From: Beijerinckiaceae bacterium
Lineage (GTDB): Bacteria > Pseudomonadota > Alphaproteobacteria > Rhizobiales > Beijerinckiaceae
Reading direction: 5' to 3'
Assembly (NCBI GenBank): GCA_947453205.1
Contig: CANGFT010000009.1
Location: 28,409 to 92,408, forward strand
Length of the DNA: 64,000 nt
Shown piece by piece: positions 54,320 to 62,467 of the stretch. The position numbers and the translations under genes were made by a program. Position 1 is the first letter of the stretch, and the number at the start of each line of letters is the position of its first letter. The notes below the pieces were generated by a model, which saw only the letters and a program-made list of their open reading frames with translations, did no database searches and was not told the DNA's origin.

Positions 54320-55663
54320 ATGAAGGAAAATCAGGATCATCAGGCCTCGTCCGTCTCCTTCGGCGAGGCGGCCCGCGTCTGGACGCTGATCGGGCTCACC
54401 TCCTTCGGCGGCGCGGCCGGGCAGATCGCCATGATGCACCGCATGCTCGTCGATGACCGCAAATGGATCGACGAGGCGCGCTTTCTGCACGCCCTGAACT
54501 ACTGCACCCTGCTGCCCGGCCCCGAAGCCCAGCAGCTCGCGACCTATATCGGCTGGCTGATGCACGGCGCGCGCGGCGGGCTGTTCGCGGGTCTGATGTT
54601 CGTGGTTCCCGGCGCTGTGGTCATGCTGGCCCTGAGCTTCCTCTACGCCTATGGGCAGGATCTTCCCCTTGTGGAGGGGCTGTTCTTCGGCATCAAAACG
54701 GCGGTTCTGGCGGTGGTCTTCCACGCCATCGCGCGCATCGCGAAGAGGGCTTTCAAACATTGGGCCTTCATGGCCATCGCGGCGCTGGCCTTCGCGCTGC
54801 TGATGTTCCTCGACGCGCCCTTTCCTGCGGTGGTGCTGGGCGCGGGCTTGATCGGCTATCTCGCCCAGCCCCATGCGCCCGCCATCTTCGGCGCGGGCGC
54901 GCAACTCGAGGCGAAGGCGCCGCAAGGGGGCGGCTGGGGCGAGACCCTGCGCGCCATCCTGCTTTGGGCGGGCGTCTGGTGGGCGCCGGTCGCCCTCGCC
55001 GCCCTCCTGCTCGGGCCGCATCACATCATCACGACGCTGGGCCTTTTTTTCGGCAAGCTCGCCATGCTCTCCTTCGGCGGCGCCTATGCCCTGCTCGCCT
55101 GGCTCGCGCAGGACGCCGTGACCGTGAAGGGCTGGCTCAGCGCCGCCGAAATGGCTGACGGCCTCGGGCTTGCCGAGACGACGCCCGGGCCAACCATCCT
55201 CGTCACCCAGCACGTGGGGTTTCTAGCGGCCTGGCGCGCGCCCGCGCCCTTTTCGGCCCCTGTGGCGGCGGCGGTTGGCGCGCTGATGACGTCCTGGGCG
55301 ACCTTCGCGCCGTCATTTCTCTGGATCTTCGCCGGGGCGCCCCATGTGGAGCGCCTGCGCGCCAATGTGCGGCTCACCGCAGCGCTTTCGGCCATCACCG
55401 CGGTGGTGGTGGGGGTGATGTCCTATCTCGCCGCCTGGTTCGGCCTGCATCTGCTGTTCGGGCGGAGCGGATGGGAGACCTTCGGCGCCCTGCGCTGGCC
55501 GACCGTGGAGCTCGCCACATTCGACTGGAAGGCGGCGCTTCTTTCGGCGCTCGCCTTCGTGCTGGTCATGCGCCTGCATTGGGGGCTGATGCAGGTGGTG
55601 CTGGTCATGGCGGGGCTGGGCGTCATGGCGGGGCTGGGCGTCATGGCGCGCTTCGCCCTCTAG
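54320..55663 (+). CDS. chrA: ChrA chromate transporter, two-domain
   Basis: A 447-residue long-chain CHR-family protein with two homologous membrane halves. The N-half carries TSFGGAAGQIAMM and LLPGPEAQQLATYIGW; the C-half carries LSFGGAYALLAWLAQ and ETTPGPTILVTQHVGF. ChrA exports chromate to give resistance. No ChrB regulator is adjacent. The start at 54320 lies in a 130-base divergent region opposite a Bug receptor gene. The 3' end carries a 2.5-copy 18-base tandem repeat that adds VMAGLG units. The stop codon abuts the convergent permease gene. Confidence 0.92.
   Translation: MKENQDHQASSVSFGEAARVWTLIGLTSFGGAAGQIAMMHRMLVDDRKWIDEARFLHALNYCTLLPGPEAQQLATYIGWLMHGARGGLFAGLMFVVPGAVVMLALSFLYAYGQDLPLVEGLFFGIKTAVLAVVFHAIARIAKRAFKHWAFMAIAALAFALLMFLDAPFPAVVLGAGLIGYLAQPHAPAIFGAGAQLEAKAPQGGGWGETLRAILLWAGVWWAPVALAALLLGPHHIITTLGLFFGKLAMLSFGGAYALLAWLAQDAVTVKGWLSAAEMADGLGLAETTPGPTILVTQHVGFLAAWRAPAPFSAPVAAAVGALMTSWATFAPSFLWIFAGAPHVERLRANVRLTAALSAITAVVVGVMSYLAAWFGLHLLFGRSGWETFGALRWPTVELATFDWKAALLSALAFVLVMRLHWGLMQVVLVMAGLGVMAGLGVMARFAL
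55604..55648 (+). repeat. 18-base tandem repeat inside chrA 3' end
   Basis: The unit GTCATGGCGGGGCTGGGC occurs at 55604-55621 and 55622-55639, followed by a half copy to 55648. It is in frame and repeats V-M-A-G-L-G in the last membrane segment. Confidence 0.9.
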
Positions 55664-56446
55664 TCACAGACCGCGTTCGCGCGAGCTGTCATGCCAGCGC
55701 GACAACAGCGCCCATGAGAGCAGCGTGAAGATGAGATAGATCAGCACCCCGCTCGCCGAGATCAGCGCGAGCGCCGCGAACATGCGGGGAATGTTGAGCC
55801 GGAAGCCCGCCTCCACGATGCGGAAGGCGAGGCCTGCCCCCTGCCCCGCCGAGCCCGCAGCGATTTCGGCGACGATGGCGCCGATCAGGGCGAGCCCGCC
55901 TGCGATGCGCAAGCCGCCAAGAAAATAGGGCAACGCAGCGGGCAGGCGCAGCAGCACGAGCTGCTTCCAGCGCGAGGCCTTGTAGAGCTCGAAGAGGTCG
56001 ATGAGATTGTGGTCGGCCGAGGCGAGCCCCAGCGCCATGTTCGAGAGGATCGGGAAGAAGGCGACGAGAAAGGCGCAGACCAGCACCGCCGTATTGGCCT
56101 CGAGATAGACCAGCAGCAGCGGCGCGATGGCGACGATGGGCGTCACCTGCAACACCACGGCCAGCGGCAGAAACGACCGCTCGATCCAGCGCGAGCGCGC
56201 AAACAGAATGGCGAGCGTCACCCCCCCGATGGTCGCCGCCAGCAGCGCCTGAAAGGTGATGCGCAGCGTCACCATCAAGGCGCCCGAGAGCGTGTCCCAA
56301 TCCTTCACCAGCGTCGCGCCGATGAGGGATGGCGCGGGCAGCACATAGGGCGGAATGGCGTTGATGCGCACCACCGCCTCCCATAGGCCGAGCATGGCGA
56401 GGAAGACGAACAGCGGCAGGACGTAGTCGATGAGGGAGCGGCGCAT
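55664..56446 (-). CDS. ABC transporter permease, SsuC/TauC/ThiX type
   Basis: The 260-residue permease from ATG 56446 follows one base after the ATPase stop codon; the frame is open to 56506. It has about six spans and an EAA-type loop (FELYKASRWKQLVLLRLPAALP). It belongs to the second complete NitT/Tau-type importer in the window, ordered receptor, ATPase, permease. Its stop codon directly abuts that of chrA on the other strand. Confidence 0.9.
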   Translation of the reverse strand: MRRSLIDYVLPLFVFLAMLGLWEAVVRINAIPPYVLPAPSLIGATLVKDWDTLSGALMVTLRITFQALLAATIGGVTLAILFARSRWIERSFLPLAVVLQVTPIVAIAPLLLVYLEANTAVLVCAFLVAFFPILSNMALGLASADHNLIDLFELYKASRWKQLVLLRLPAALPYFLGGLRIAGGLALIGAIVAEIAAGSAGQGAGLAFRIVEAGFRLNIPRMFAALALISASGVLIYLIFTLLSWALLSRWHDSSRERGL

Positions 56447-56447
56447 G

Positions 56448-57185
56448 TCAGGCCTCTCCCATGGCGGCGTGGAGGGCGTCGGTGGCCGACCTGCAGGCCT
56501 GCGCATAGGTCTGGCTCAGACGGAAATCGTCGTTGCGCAAAGCCGGCGCGGCCACCTCGATCTCAGCGGTCACCCGTCCCGGACGGGCGCTGAAGACGGC
56601 GATGCGGTCGGAGAGATAGACGCTCTCGAAGACCGAATGGGTCACGAAGATCACGGTCGCGCCAAGCTCCTGCTTCAGCCGCAGCAAATCGTCATTGAGC
56701 TTCTGCCTCGTGATCTCGTCGAGGGCGGCGAAGGGCTCGTCCATGAGCAGCAGCGCAGGGCGCATGGCCAGCGCCCGCGCGATGGAGACGCGCATCCGCA
56801 TGCCGCCCGACAATTCCCGCGGATAGGCTCTGGCGAAGCCCTGAAGGCCCACCAGATCCAGCGCCGCTTCGATCTTGGGAGAGGCCTGCGCGCGCGACTG
56901 GCCCGCAAGCCGCAGGGGCAGCCAGACATTGTCGAAGACGCTGGCCCAGGGCATGAGCACCGCGTCCTGAAACACGAAGCCCACCTCGGGCCGCCCCGCG
57001 CGCCAGGCGATGGCGCCGCGCGTGGGCTCGCCGAGGCCCGCGATCATGCGCAGCGCCGTGGACTTGCCGCAGCCGGAGGGGCCGAGCAGGCTCAGGAATT
57101 CGCCTTCGCGCACGTCAAGATCAAGCCCCGCCAACGCCTGCGCGCCATTGGCGAAGACCTTGTCGACGCCACGCAGGGTCAGCAT
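56448..57185 (-). CDS. ABC transporter ATP-binding protein, SsuB/TauB/ThiZ type
   Basis: The 245-residue ATPase shows Walker A GPSGCGKST (35-43), signature LSGGMRMR (125-132) and Walker B LLMDEP (Asp149/Glu150). ATG 57185 is chosen; a GTG at 57194 is equally possible because both lie close to the stop of the receptor gene. It energises the importer formed with the genes at 55664 and 57197. Confidence 0.92.
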   Translation of the reverse strand: MLTLRGVDKVFANGAQALAGLDLDVREGEFLSLLGPSGCGKSTALRMIAGLGEPTRGAIAWRAGRPEVGFVFQDAVLMPWASVFDNVWLPLRLAGQSRAQASPKIEAALDLVGLQGFARAYPRELSGGMRMRVSIARALAMRPALLLMDEPFAALDEITRQKLNDDLLRLKQELGATVIFVTHSVFESVYLSDRIAVFSARPGRVTAEIEVAAPALRNDDFRLSQTYAQACRSATDALHAAMGEA

Positions 57186-57196
57186 GGCCGCCACGA

Positions 57197-58201
57197 TCAG
57201 TTCTTCGGCCGCAGCGACAGGCCGACGCCCTTGTTCACGAAACGCAGATCATAGGACTTTTTATAATCAAGGTCCGCCTTGACGACGCCCGCCTTCACCA
57301 TCTTGTCGAAGAAGCTTTTGACATGCTCGTCCGTCATCGCGCCAATGCCGCGGGTCAGCGTGTCGCCGGAATCGACGATGCCATAGTCCTTCATCTTCGC
57401 GATGGAGAAGGCGATCTGCTCGTCGCTGATGTCGGGATTGTCTTTCTTGATGGCCGCGTTGGCGGCGGCGTTGTCGCCGTAGAGATAATTGTACCAACCG
57501 ATGGTCGAGGCGTCGACGAAACGCTGCACGAGATCGGGATTCTTCTCGATCAAGTCGCGGCGGGCCTCCACGGTGGTGGAATAGGTGTCATAGCCGTAGT
57601 CGGCGAGCAGGAAGACGTTGGGCTTGAACTTGCCCTGCCGCTCCACCTCGAAAGGCTCGGAGGTGGCGTAGCCCTGCTGGATCGAATTTTTATCGGCGAT
57701 GAAGGGCGCGGGGTTGAAGGTGTAGGGCTTCACCTTCTCGTCCCTGAAGCCATAGGCGAGCTTCAGCCATTGCCAGGCTGAGGCCAGCGTGTCCTTGCCG
57801 ATGAAGGCGGTCGCCTTCGGCAGGTCTTCGAATGTGTCGAGGCCCGCGCCGGGATGGGACAGGAAGACGATCGGATCTTTCTGGAAATGGGAGGCCACGA
57901 CCACGCTGGGGACATTCTGCTCCACCGCCGTGAAGGCCTGAATCATGTTCGCGCCCATGGCGAATTCGATGCGGCCGGCGGCGAGCAGCAGGCGATTGTT
58001 GGCCTGCGGTCCGCCCTGCAGGATCTTCACCTCAAGCCCGTATCTGGCGTAGGTGCCGTCGGCGACCGCCTGATAATAGCCGCCATGCTCGGCCTCGGCG
58101 AGCCAGTTGGTGCCGAAGGTCACCTTGTCGGCCGCCTGCGCGGTGGCGGCGAGGCTGAGAAGGGCGATGGCGGATGCGAAGATGGTCGGGCGATTGGTCA
58201 T
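57197..58201 (-). CDS. ABC transporter substrate-binding protein, NMT1/THI5-like
   Basis: The 334-residue receptor has a signal peptide of about 23 residues (TAQA-A) and a strong AAGGAG site. The mature N-terminus FGTNWLAEAEHGGYYQAVADGTYARYGLEV is typical of the NMT1/THI5-like group, which includes receptors for pyrimidine precursors such as ThiY as well as others. A thiamine-related or other heterocyclic ligand is possible. No thiamine riboswitch is apparent upstream. Confidence 0.9.
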   Translation of the reverse strand: MTNRPTIFASAIALLSLAATAQAADKVTFGTNWLAEAEHGGYYQAVADGTYARYGLEVKILQGGPQANNRLLLAAGRIEFAMGANMIQAFTAVEQNVPSVVVASHFQKDPIVFLSHPGAGLDTFEDLPKATAFIGKDTLASAWQWLKLAYGFRDEKVKPYTFNPAPFIADKNSIQQGYATSEPFEVERQGKFKPNVFLLADYGYDTYSTTVEARRDLIEKNPDLVQRFVDASTIGWYNYLYGDNAAANAAIKKDNPDISDEQIAFSIAKMKDYGIVDSGDTLTRGIGAMTDEHVKSFFDKMVKAGVVKADLDYKKSYDLRFVNKGVGLSLRPKN

Positions 58202-58285
58202 GATGCTCCTTCTGGCCGATGCGGGCCCCCGGCGTGGTGTGGAATCGGTCTTTCTGACGGCTTACGTTGCGGCAGGGCGAGCGTA

Positions 58286-59872
58286 TCACTCGGCCAGGAA
58301 TGGCGTGGTCCAGGTTTCGGTCAGCACGCGCGACCCATAGCGCAGGGCTATGCGCAGGTCGCTGGCCCGCCCCGGCTCCAGCTGCAGGTCGAAGCCTGCG
58401 CGGAAGCCCCTGGCGTAGGGGTTGGGCGTGATGAAGGTGCGCAGCACCCGCCCTTCGCTGGCGGTCGCCACCACCTCGATGGCGGCGGCGTCAGGCAGGA
58501 AGAAGGGCAGATCGCCGCCCGCAAAATCAATCAGGAAGCGGTGGCTGTTGGGCGCGATCGCCTCCTTGGGCCCAGCCGCCTTCGGCTGCGTCAGGAAGGC
58601 GCCTATGGCCCGCCCGCCCGGCGACAGACGCGCAAGATCGAGGGTCGAGGTGATGCGATAGGCGAGCGTGAAGGGCTTGCCGGGCTCGGGCGAGGCGGCA
58701 GGAATCCAGGAGGCGATGATGTTGTCGGCGCTTTCCTCGGCGCCGGGCGACTCTACCAGCTCCACATGCCCCTCGCCCCAATCGCCCACCGGCTCCACCC
58801 AGAGACTCGGGCGCCGCTCGTAGGCGAGATCAAGATCCTGATAATGCTCGAAATTCCGGTCGCGCTGCATGAGTCCGAATCCGCGGATGTCCCGGCCCAT
58901 GAAGGCGGAGATCAGCGCCTGCGCGGGGTTGCGCAGCGGCCGCCAGAGCCATTCGCCGGCGCCCGTATGGAGCAGCAGCCCGTCCGAATCATGCGCCTCC
59001 GGCCGATAGTCCGCCCTGGCGCGCTTGTCGCCCTCGCCATGGTGGAACATGGAGGCGAGCGGCGCGAAGGAGATTTTAGCCCCCGCCTTGCGGGCGAAGA
59101 GCGTGAGCTTCACGTCGACCGTGGCATCGACGCCCGGCCGCAGCTCGAACCGATAGGCGCCGGTCGCAGCCTCGCCGTCGAGCAGGGCGTGGAGGATGAT
59201 CTTGTCCGCGCCGGGCTCGGGCGTTTCGATCCAGAACTCGCGGAAGAAGGGGAGCTCCTCATTGGCGCCGCCCGCGTTCACGCCAAGGCCACGAGCCGAA
59301 GCGCCGGGCCTTTGGCCGCGCCCGACGAAGCGGAAGAAGCTGCCGCCAAGAAAGGAGATCAGCTCGTCAAAGCCGCGGGGATCGTTGAGCGGATAGGTCA
59401 GGCGAAAGCCTGCGAAGCCCGTGTTCACCGGCAGGGGCTTTTCGAATTTCGCGCCGCCGTAATCGAAAAGGTTAGCCGCATAGGGGAGTGGCGTGGCGAT
59501 GCCGTCGCGGATCGTGTTCACGATCACCGGGCGACGGTGGATCGACCCAAGATGATAGGGCTGCAGGCGAAAGGCGCCGCCATTGTTGGCGCCCAGCAGC
59601 GAGCGTTCCGACCGGAAGCGGATCTCGCGCCATGCGTCCTGATCGAGCCGGGCGAGGGGCTCGGGCAGGGTGGGCGGCGCGCTCAACGGCGCGGAGGCGA
59701 GCTCCCGCGCGCGGCGCAGGACATCATCGTGGCTGAAGCCCTGAGACGGGGTCGGCGCAGGCTGCGGCGTCGGCCCCGCGCCATTCTGCTGGGCGCCGGC
59801 TGGCCCCATGGCGGCCCCGCCCAGCGCCAGAGCCACGGACGCGACGAACTTGCGACGATCGATCTGGGACAT
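58286..59872 (-). CDS. opgD: Periplasmic glucan biosynthesis protein (MdoG/OpgD family)
   Basis: The 528-residue protein from ATG 59872 has a twin-arginine signal (DRRKFVASVALALGG), like OpgD; the open frame continues to 60115. The mature part starts with FSHDDVLRRARELAS and shows QPYHLGSIHRRPV, LFDYGG, and the C-terminal immunoglobulin-like domain. The family builds the backbone of osmoregulated periplasmic glucans. No opgH glucosyltransferase is in the window. The ribosome site is weak. Confidence 0.88.
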   Translation of the reverse strand: MSQIDRRKFVASVALALGGAAMGPAGAQQNGAGPTPQPAPTPSQGFSHDDVLRRARELASAPLSAPPTLPEPLARLDQDAWREIRFRSERSLLGANNGGAFRLQPYHLGSIHRRPVIVNTIRDGIATPLPYAANLFDYGGAKFEKPLPVNTGFAGFRLTYPLNDPRGFDELISFLGGSFFRFVGRGQRPGASARGLGVNAGGANEELPFFREFWIETPEPGADKIILHALLDGEAATGAYRFELRPGVDATVDVKLTLFARKAGAKISFAPLASMFHHGEGDKRARADYRPEAHDSDGLLLHTGAGEWLWRPLRNPAQALISAFMGRDIRGFGLMQRDRNFEHYQDLDLAYERRPSLWVEPVGDWGEGHVELVESPGAEESADNIIASWIPAASPEPGKPFTLAYRITSTLDLARLSPGGRAIGAFLTQPKAAGPKEAIAPNSHRFLIDFAGGDLPFFLPDAAAIEVVATASEGRVLRTFITPNPYARGFRAGFDLQLEPGRASDLRIALRYGSRVLTETWTTPFLAE

Positions 59873-60130
59873 GGCGGAGGCGGATTCCCTGCGGCTGGAG
59901 CGGCCGAAAATGAGGTAACGGGCTTTTTGCGGGTCGGCAAGTTGGGGCGCAGGCAGGGGGCCGCGCCCGCCCCGGGAGCGTCGGCTACATATTTTGCACA
60001 AGTGAGGGCTGGAGAGCAAAATTTCGCTTGTGTCCGGCGAAAATCCCATTATGGATCGGCTTGCCCAAATCGCACGTGCCTGTGGTCGTGTGTCGGTTGG
60101 CGGGGATCCGGACAAGAGGCCGGTTAACCG
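59873..60130. promoter_or_regulatory. Divergent promoter region opgD / odc
   Basis: This is the part of the gap nearest opgD. A possible plus-strand promoter is TTGCAC (59994-59999) and CAAAAT (60017-60022) with 17 bases between; the match to consensus is poor. CGGTTAACCG at 60121-60130 is a perfect palindrome and could be an operator or simply the first leader hairpin. Confidence 0.3.
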
Positions 60131-60523
60131 TCAGAAAAAACCGGCAGCCGGAGCGAACCGGCGAACCCCGCCAAACGGGGGACGCGACTTAAAGCAACGA
60201 CGGACCGGGCTTTTTCGTCTCTGTCGGCCTCCAAAGCCGACGTACCGAAGAGGCTTGTCTATCTTGCCGCACGTGCGGAGGGGAGCTCATCCCATCCAAA
60301 CGAAGGCCACCCAACCCGCTAGCTCACGCTTCGCGGGCGAAAGTGTCCACGGCGCTTCAACCGTCCGGACCATCTGACGCCCTTGCGGCTCGGAGCGCTC
60401 CGGTCATGGCTGGCGGGTCAACCTTAGCGGTCGCGTCTCCACCGCGCGCCGTCAAGGGCATCGCCATCCAGGAAGCCACTGTGAATGCGTGCGGAGACCC
60501 GCGCGCGTGGAAGGGATGCCGCG
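60131..60523 (+). ncRNA. Structured 5' leader of odc, candidate speF-type RNA
   Basis: About 390 bases upstream of the ornithine decarboxylase gene have no supported reading frame but several clean hairpins: CCCCG/CGGGG (60166-60180), GTCGGC/GCCGAC (60223-60241), CCGC-ACGT-GCGG (60267-60278), GGGA/TCCC (60281-60293), and CCCGC/GCGGG (60315-60337). CATCCC (60288-60293) is also complementary to GGGATG (60513-60518) at the ribosome site of odc, so local folding and site masking would exclude each other. A conserved RNA called speF (Corbino and colleagues, 2005; Rfam class) lies before such decarboxylase genes in alphaproteobacteria. I did not match its consensus, so the class assignment rests on position and structure. 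Confidence 0.5.
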
Positions 60524-61666
60524 ATGACTGACCGTATTCAAGAATTCCTCCGCCGCCGCCGTGAAGAGGGTCGTGATGAAGGGCCATGCATGGTCCTCGA
60601 CCTCGAAGTCGTGCGCGACAACTACCGCGCATTCGCGCAGGCCCTGCCTGACACCCGTGTGTTTTACGCCGTGAAGGCCAATCCGGCGCCTGAGGTGCTG
60701 GACCTGCTCGCCCGCCTCGGCTCCTGCTTCGACACGGCCTCCGTGGTCGAGATCCAGCAGGTTCTGGCGACCGGCTGCTCGCCCGAGCGCGTCTCCTTCG
60801 GCAACACCATCAAGAAGGAGCGCGACATCGCGCGCGCCTACGCTCTGGGCATCCGTCTCTATGCCGTCGATTGCGTCGAGGAGGTCGAGAAGATCGCCCG
60901 CGTCGCCCCCGGCTCGAAAGTGTTTTGCCGCATCCTCTGCGACGGCTCGGGCGCCGAATGGCCCCTGTCGCGCAAGTTCGGCTGCGCGCCGGAAATGGCG
61001 ACGCAGGTGCTCGACCGCGCCCATCAGCTCGGGCTTCAGGCCTATGGCGTCTCCTTCCATGTGGGCTCGCAGCAGCGCAACCCCCGCATGTGGGATGGCG
61101 CGCTGAAGGCATCCGCCGCCATCTTCAACGATCTCGCCGAGCGCGGCATCCACCTGTCGATGGTCAATCTCGGCGGCGGCTTCCCCACCAAATATCTCAA
61201 GGACGTGCCTGCCGTGCGCGCCTATGGGCAGGCGATCTTCCGCAGCCTGCGCAAGCACTTCGGCAACCGCATCCCCGAGACGATCATCGAGCCCGGCCGC
61301 GGCATGGTCGGCAACGCCGGCGTCATCGAGGCTGAGGTCGTCCTCATCTCGAAGAAGGCCGAGGACGACAAGGTGAAGTGGGTCTATCTCGACATCGGCA
61401 AGTTCAATGGCCTCGCCGAGACCATGGACGAGATGATCCGCTATCCCATCCGCACCGAATTCGACGGCGACGAGGTCGAGCCCTGCGTGCTTGCGGGCCC
61501 CACCTGCGATTCGGTCGATGTGCTCTACGAAAAGGATCCCTATTTCCTTCCCGTGAGCCTCGAGATCGGAACCCGCGTGCTGATCGAGGGAACAGGCGCC
61601 TATACGACGACCTATTCCGCCGTGGGCTTCAACGGCTTCCCGCCCCTGCAGTCCTATGTGATCTGA
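60524..61666 (+). CDS. odc: Ornithine/lysine decarboxylase, alanine-racemase fold
   Basis: A 380-residue PLP enzyme that makes putrescine from ornithine (some homologues also make cadaverine from lysine). ATG 60524 is preceded by AAGGGA; an earlier in-frame ATG at 60485 is unlikely. The PLP lysine is Lys51 (YAVKAN), with His179 stacking on the ring, the glycine loop 217-219, EPGRG (256-260) binding phosphate, and Cys328-Asp329 (PTCDS) and Tyr360 (GTGAY) completing the active site across the dimer. It supplies putrescine to homospermidine synthase two genes downstream. Expression is probably controlled by the leader RNA. Confidence 0.95.
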   Translation: MTDRIQEFLRRRREEGRDEGPCMVLDLEVVRDNYRAFAQALPDTRVFYAVKANPAPEVLDLLARLGSCFDTASVVEIQQVLATGCSPERVSFGNTIKKERDIARAYALGIRLYAVDCVEEVEKIARVAPGSKVFCRILCDGSGAEWPLSRKFGCAPEMATQVLDRAHQLGLQAYGVSFHVGSQQRNPRMWDGALKASAAIFNDLAERGIHLSMVNLGGGFPTKYLKDVPAVRAYGQAIFRSLRKHFGNRIPETIIEPGRGMVGNAGVIEAEVVLISKKAEDDKVKWVYLDIGKFNGLAETMDEMIRYPIRTEFDGDEVEPCVLAGPTCDSVDVLYEKDPYFLPVSLEIGTRVLIEGTGAYTTTYSAVGFNGFPPLQSYVI

Positions 61667-61688
61667 CGGGCCGCGCGCCCGTCGCTTT

Positions 61689-61709
61689 CTCCCCGCCCCG
61701 CGCGGGGAG
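61689..61709 (+). terminator. Hairpin after odc
   Basis: CTCCCCGC (61689-61696) and GCGGGGAG (61702-61709) form a perfect eight-pair stem with a five-base loop, 23 bases after the odc stop. No T run follows, so it may attenuate or stabilise rather than fully terminate. Confidence 0.45.
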
Positions 61710-61795
61710 CCTTCATCCGCTCCTGTCCCGAACGGCCCCAGGCTTTGACCGGCCCCGTGGGTGCGAGGGTCGTCTCGTCTCCCAGGGAGGCTTGC

Positions 61796-62374
61796 ATGAC
61801 CTTGATGGCTGCTGCGCGCGCTTGCGCGCCCGTCTTTCCGCTTGTCGTCCGCCATGCCGACGTCACCATGCGCGATCAGCGCGGAAGCGATGTGGAGGCG
61901 CGCGAGCGCCTGCTTGATCTGTCCTTCGGCGCAGAGCGTTTCGCCAAGACCTGCGAGCGTCTGCGCGAAGGGCGCGAGGCCGCTCACGGCCTGTCGCTCT
62001 GCGCGGTCGCGGGCGAGACCTTCGTCGGCACATTGCGCTTCTGGCATGTGAATGCAGGCGGCGCGCCCGCCCTGCTGCTTGGCCCGCTTGCGGTGGCGCA
62101 GAACGCGCAGCGGCTTGGCCTCGGCGGAGCGCTGATGCGAATGGGTCTGGCCCGTGCGAAGGCCCTCGGTCATAAAGCCGTCATCCTTGTAGGCGACGAG
62201 CCCTACTACAGCCGCTTCGGCTTCACCCGCGCCCATGCTGAACGGCTTGATCTGCCGGGATGGCATGATCCCGCGCGGTTCCTGGGCCTTGAACTTGAGG
62301 CAGGCTCTATTGCTGGCGCGGGCGGCATGGTGGTCGCCACCGGCGCGCGCAAGCGGATCGCGCGGGCGGCGTGA
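61796..62374 (+). CDS. GNAT family N-acetyltransferase
   Basis: The 192-residue protein from ATG 61796 has GGGAGG five bases upstream. The acetyl-CoA site is visible as LGPLAVAQNAQRLGLGGALM (about 93-112), and motif B as YYSRFGF near 144. It resembles YhbS-type acetyltransferases. Its place between odc and hss suggests polyamine or precursor acetylation, but this is context only. Hairpins on both sides allow expression separate from its neighbours. Confidence 0.88.
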   Translation: MTLMAAARACAPVFPLVVRHADVTMRDQRGSDVEARERLLDLSFGAERFAKTCERLREGREAAHGLSLCAVAGETFVGTLRFWHVNAGGAPALLLGPLAVAQNAQRLGLGGALMRMGLARAKALGHKAVILVGDEPYYSRFGFTRAHAERLDLPGWHDPARFLGLELEAGSIAGAGGMVVATGARKRIARAA

Positions 62375-62425
62375 TCCGCGCTTGACCATCTAAGCCGCGC
62401 TTGCTTGAAACGCGGCGACCTCTTG

Positions 62426-62446
62426 GAGGCCCGCCCGCCGGGCCTC
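62426..62446 (+). terminator. Hairpin upstream of hss
   Basis: GAGGCCCG (62426-62433) and CGGGCCTC (62439-62446) form an eight-pair stem with a five-base loop between the GNAT stop and hss, ending 9 bases before the GGAG ribosome site. It could end GNAT transcription or influence hss translation. Confidence 0.4.
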
Positions 62447-62467
62447 GCCCCTATCTGGAGATTTCGC

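Noticed and set aside
57854..60127. 757-codon open frame on the plus strand
   Set aside because: It runs antisense through the ABC receptor and the glucan biosynthesis gene, both well supported. Its Arg/Gly/Glu-rich translation is typical of high-GC antisense frames.
60452..62389. 645-codon open frame on the minus strand
   Set aside because: It is antisense to odc and the GNAT gene, both with clear active-site motifs and ribosome sites. The translation shows no recognisable domain.
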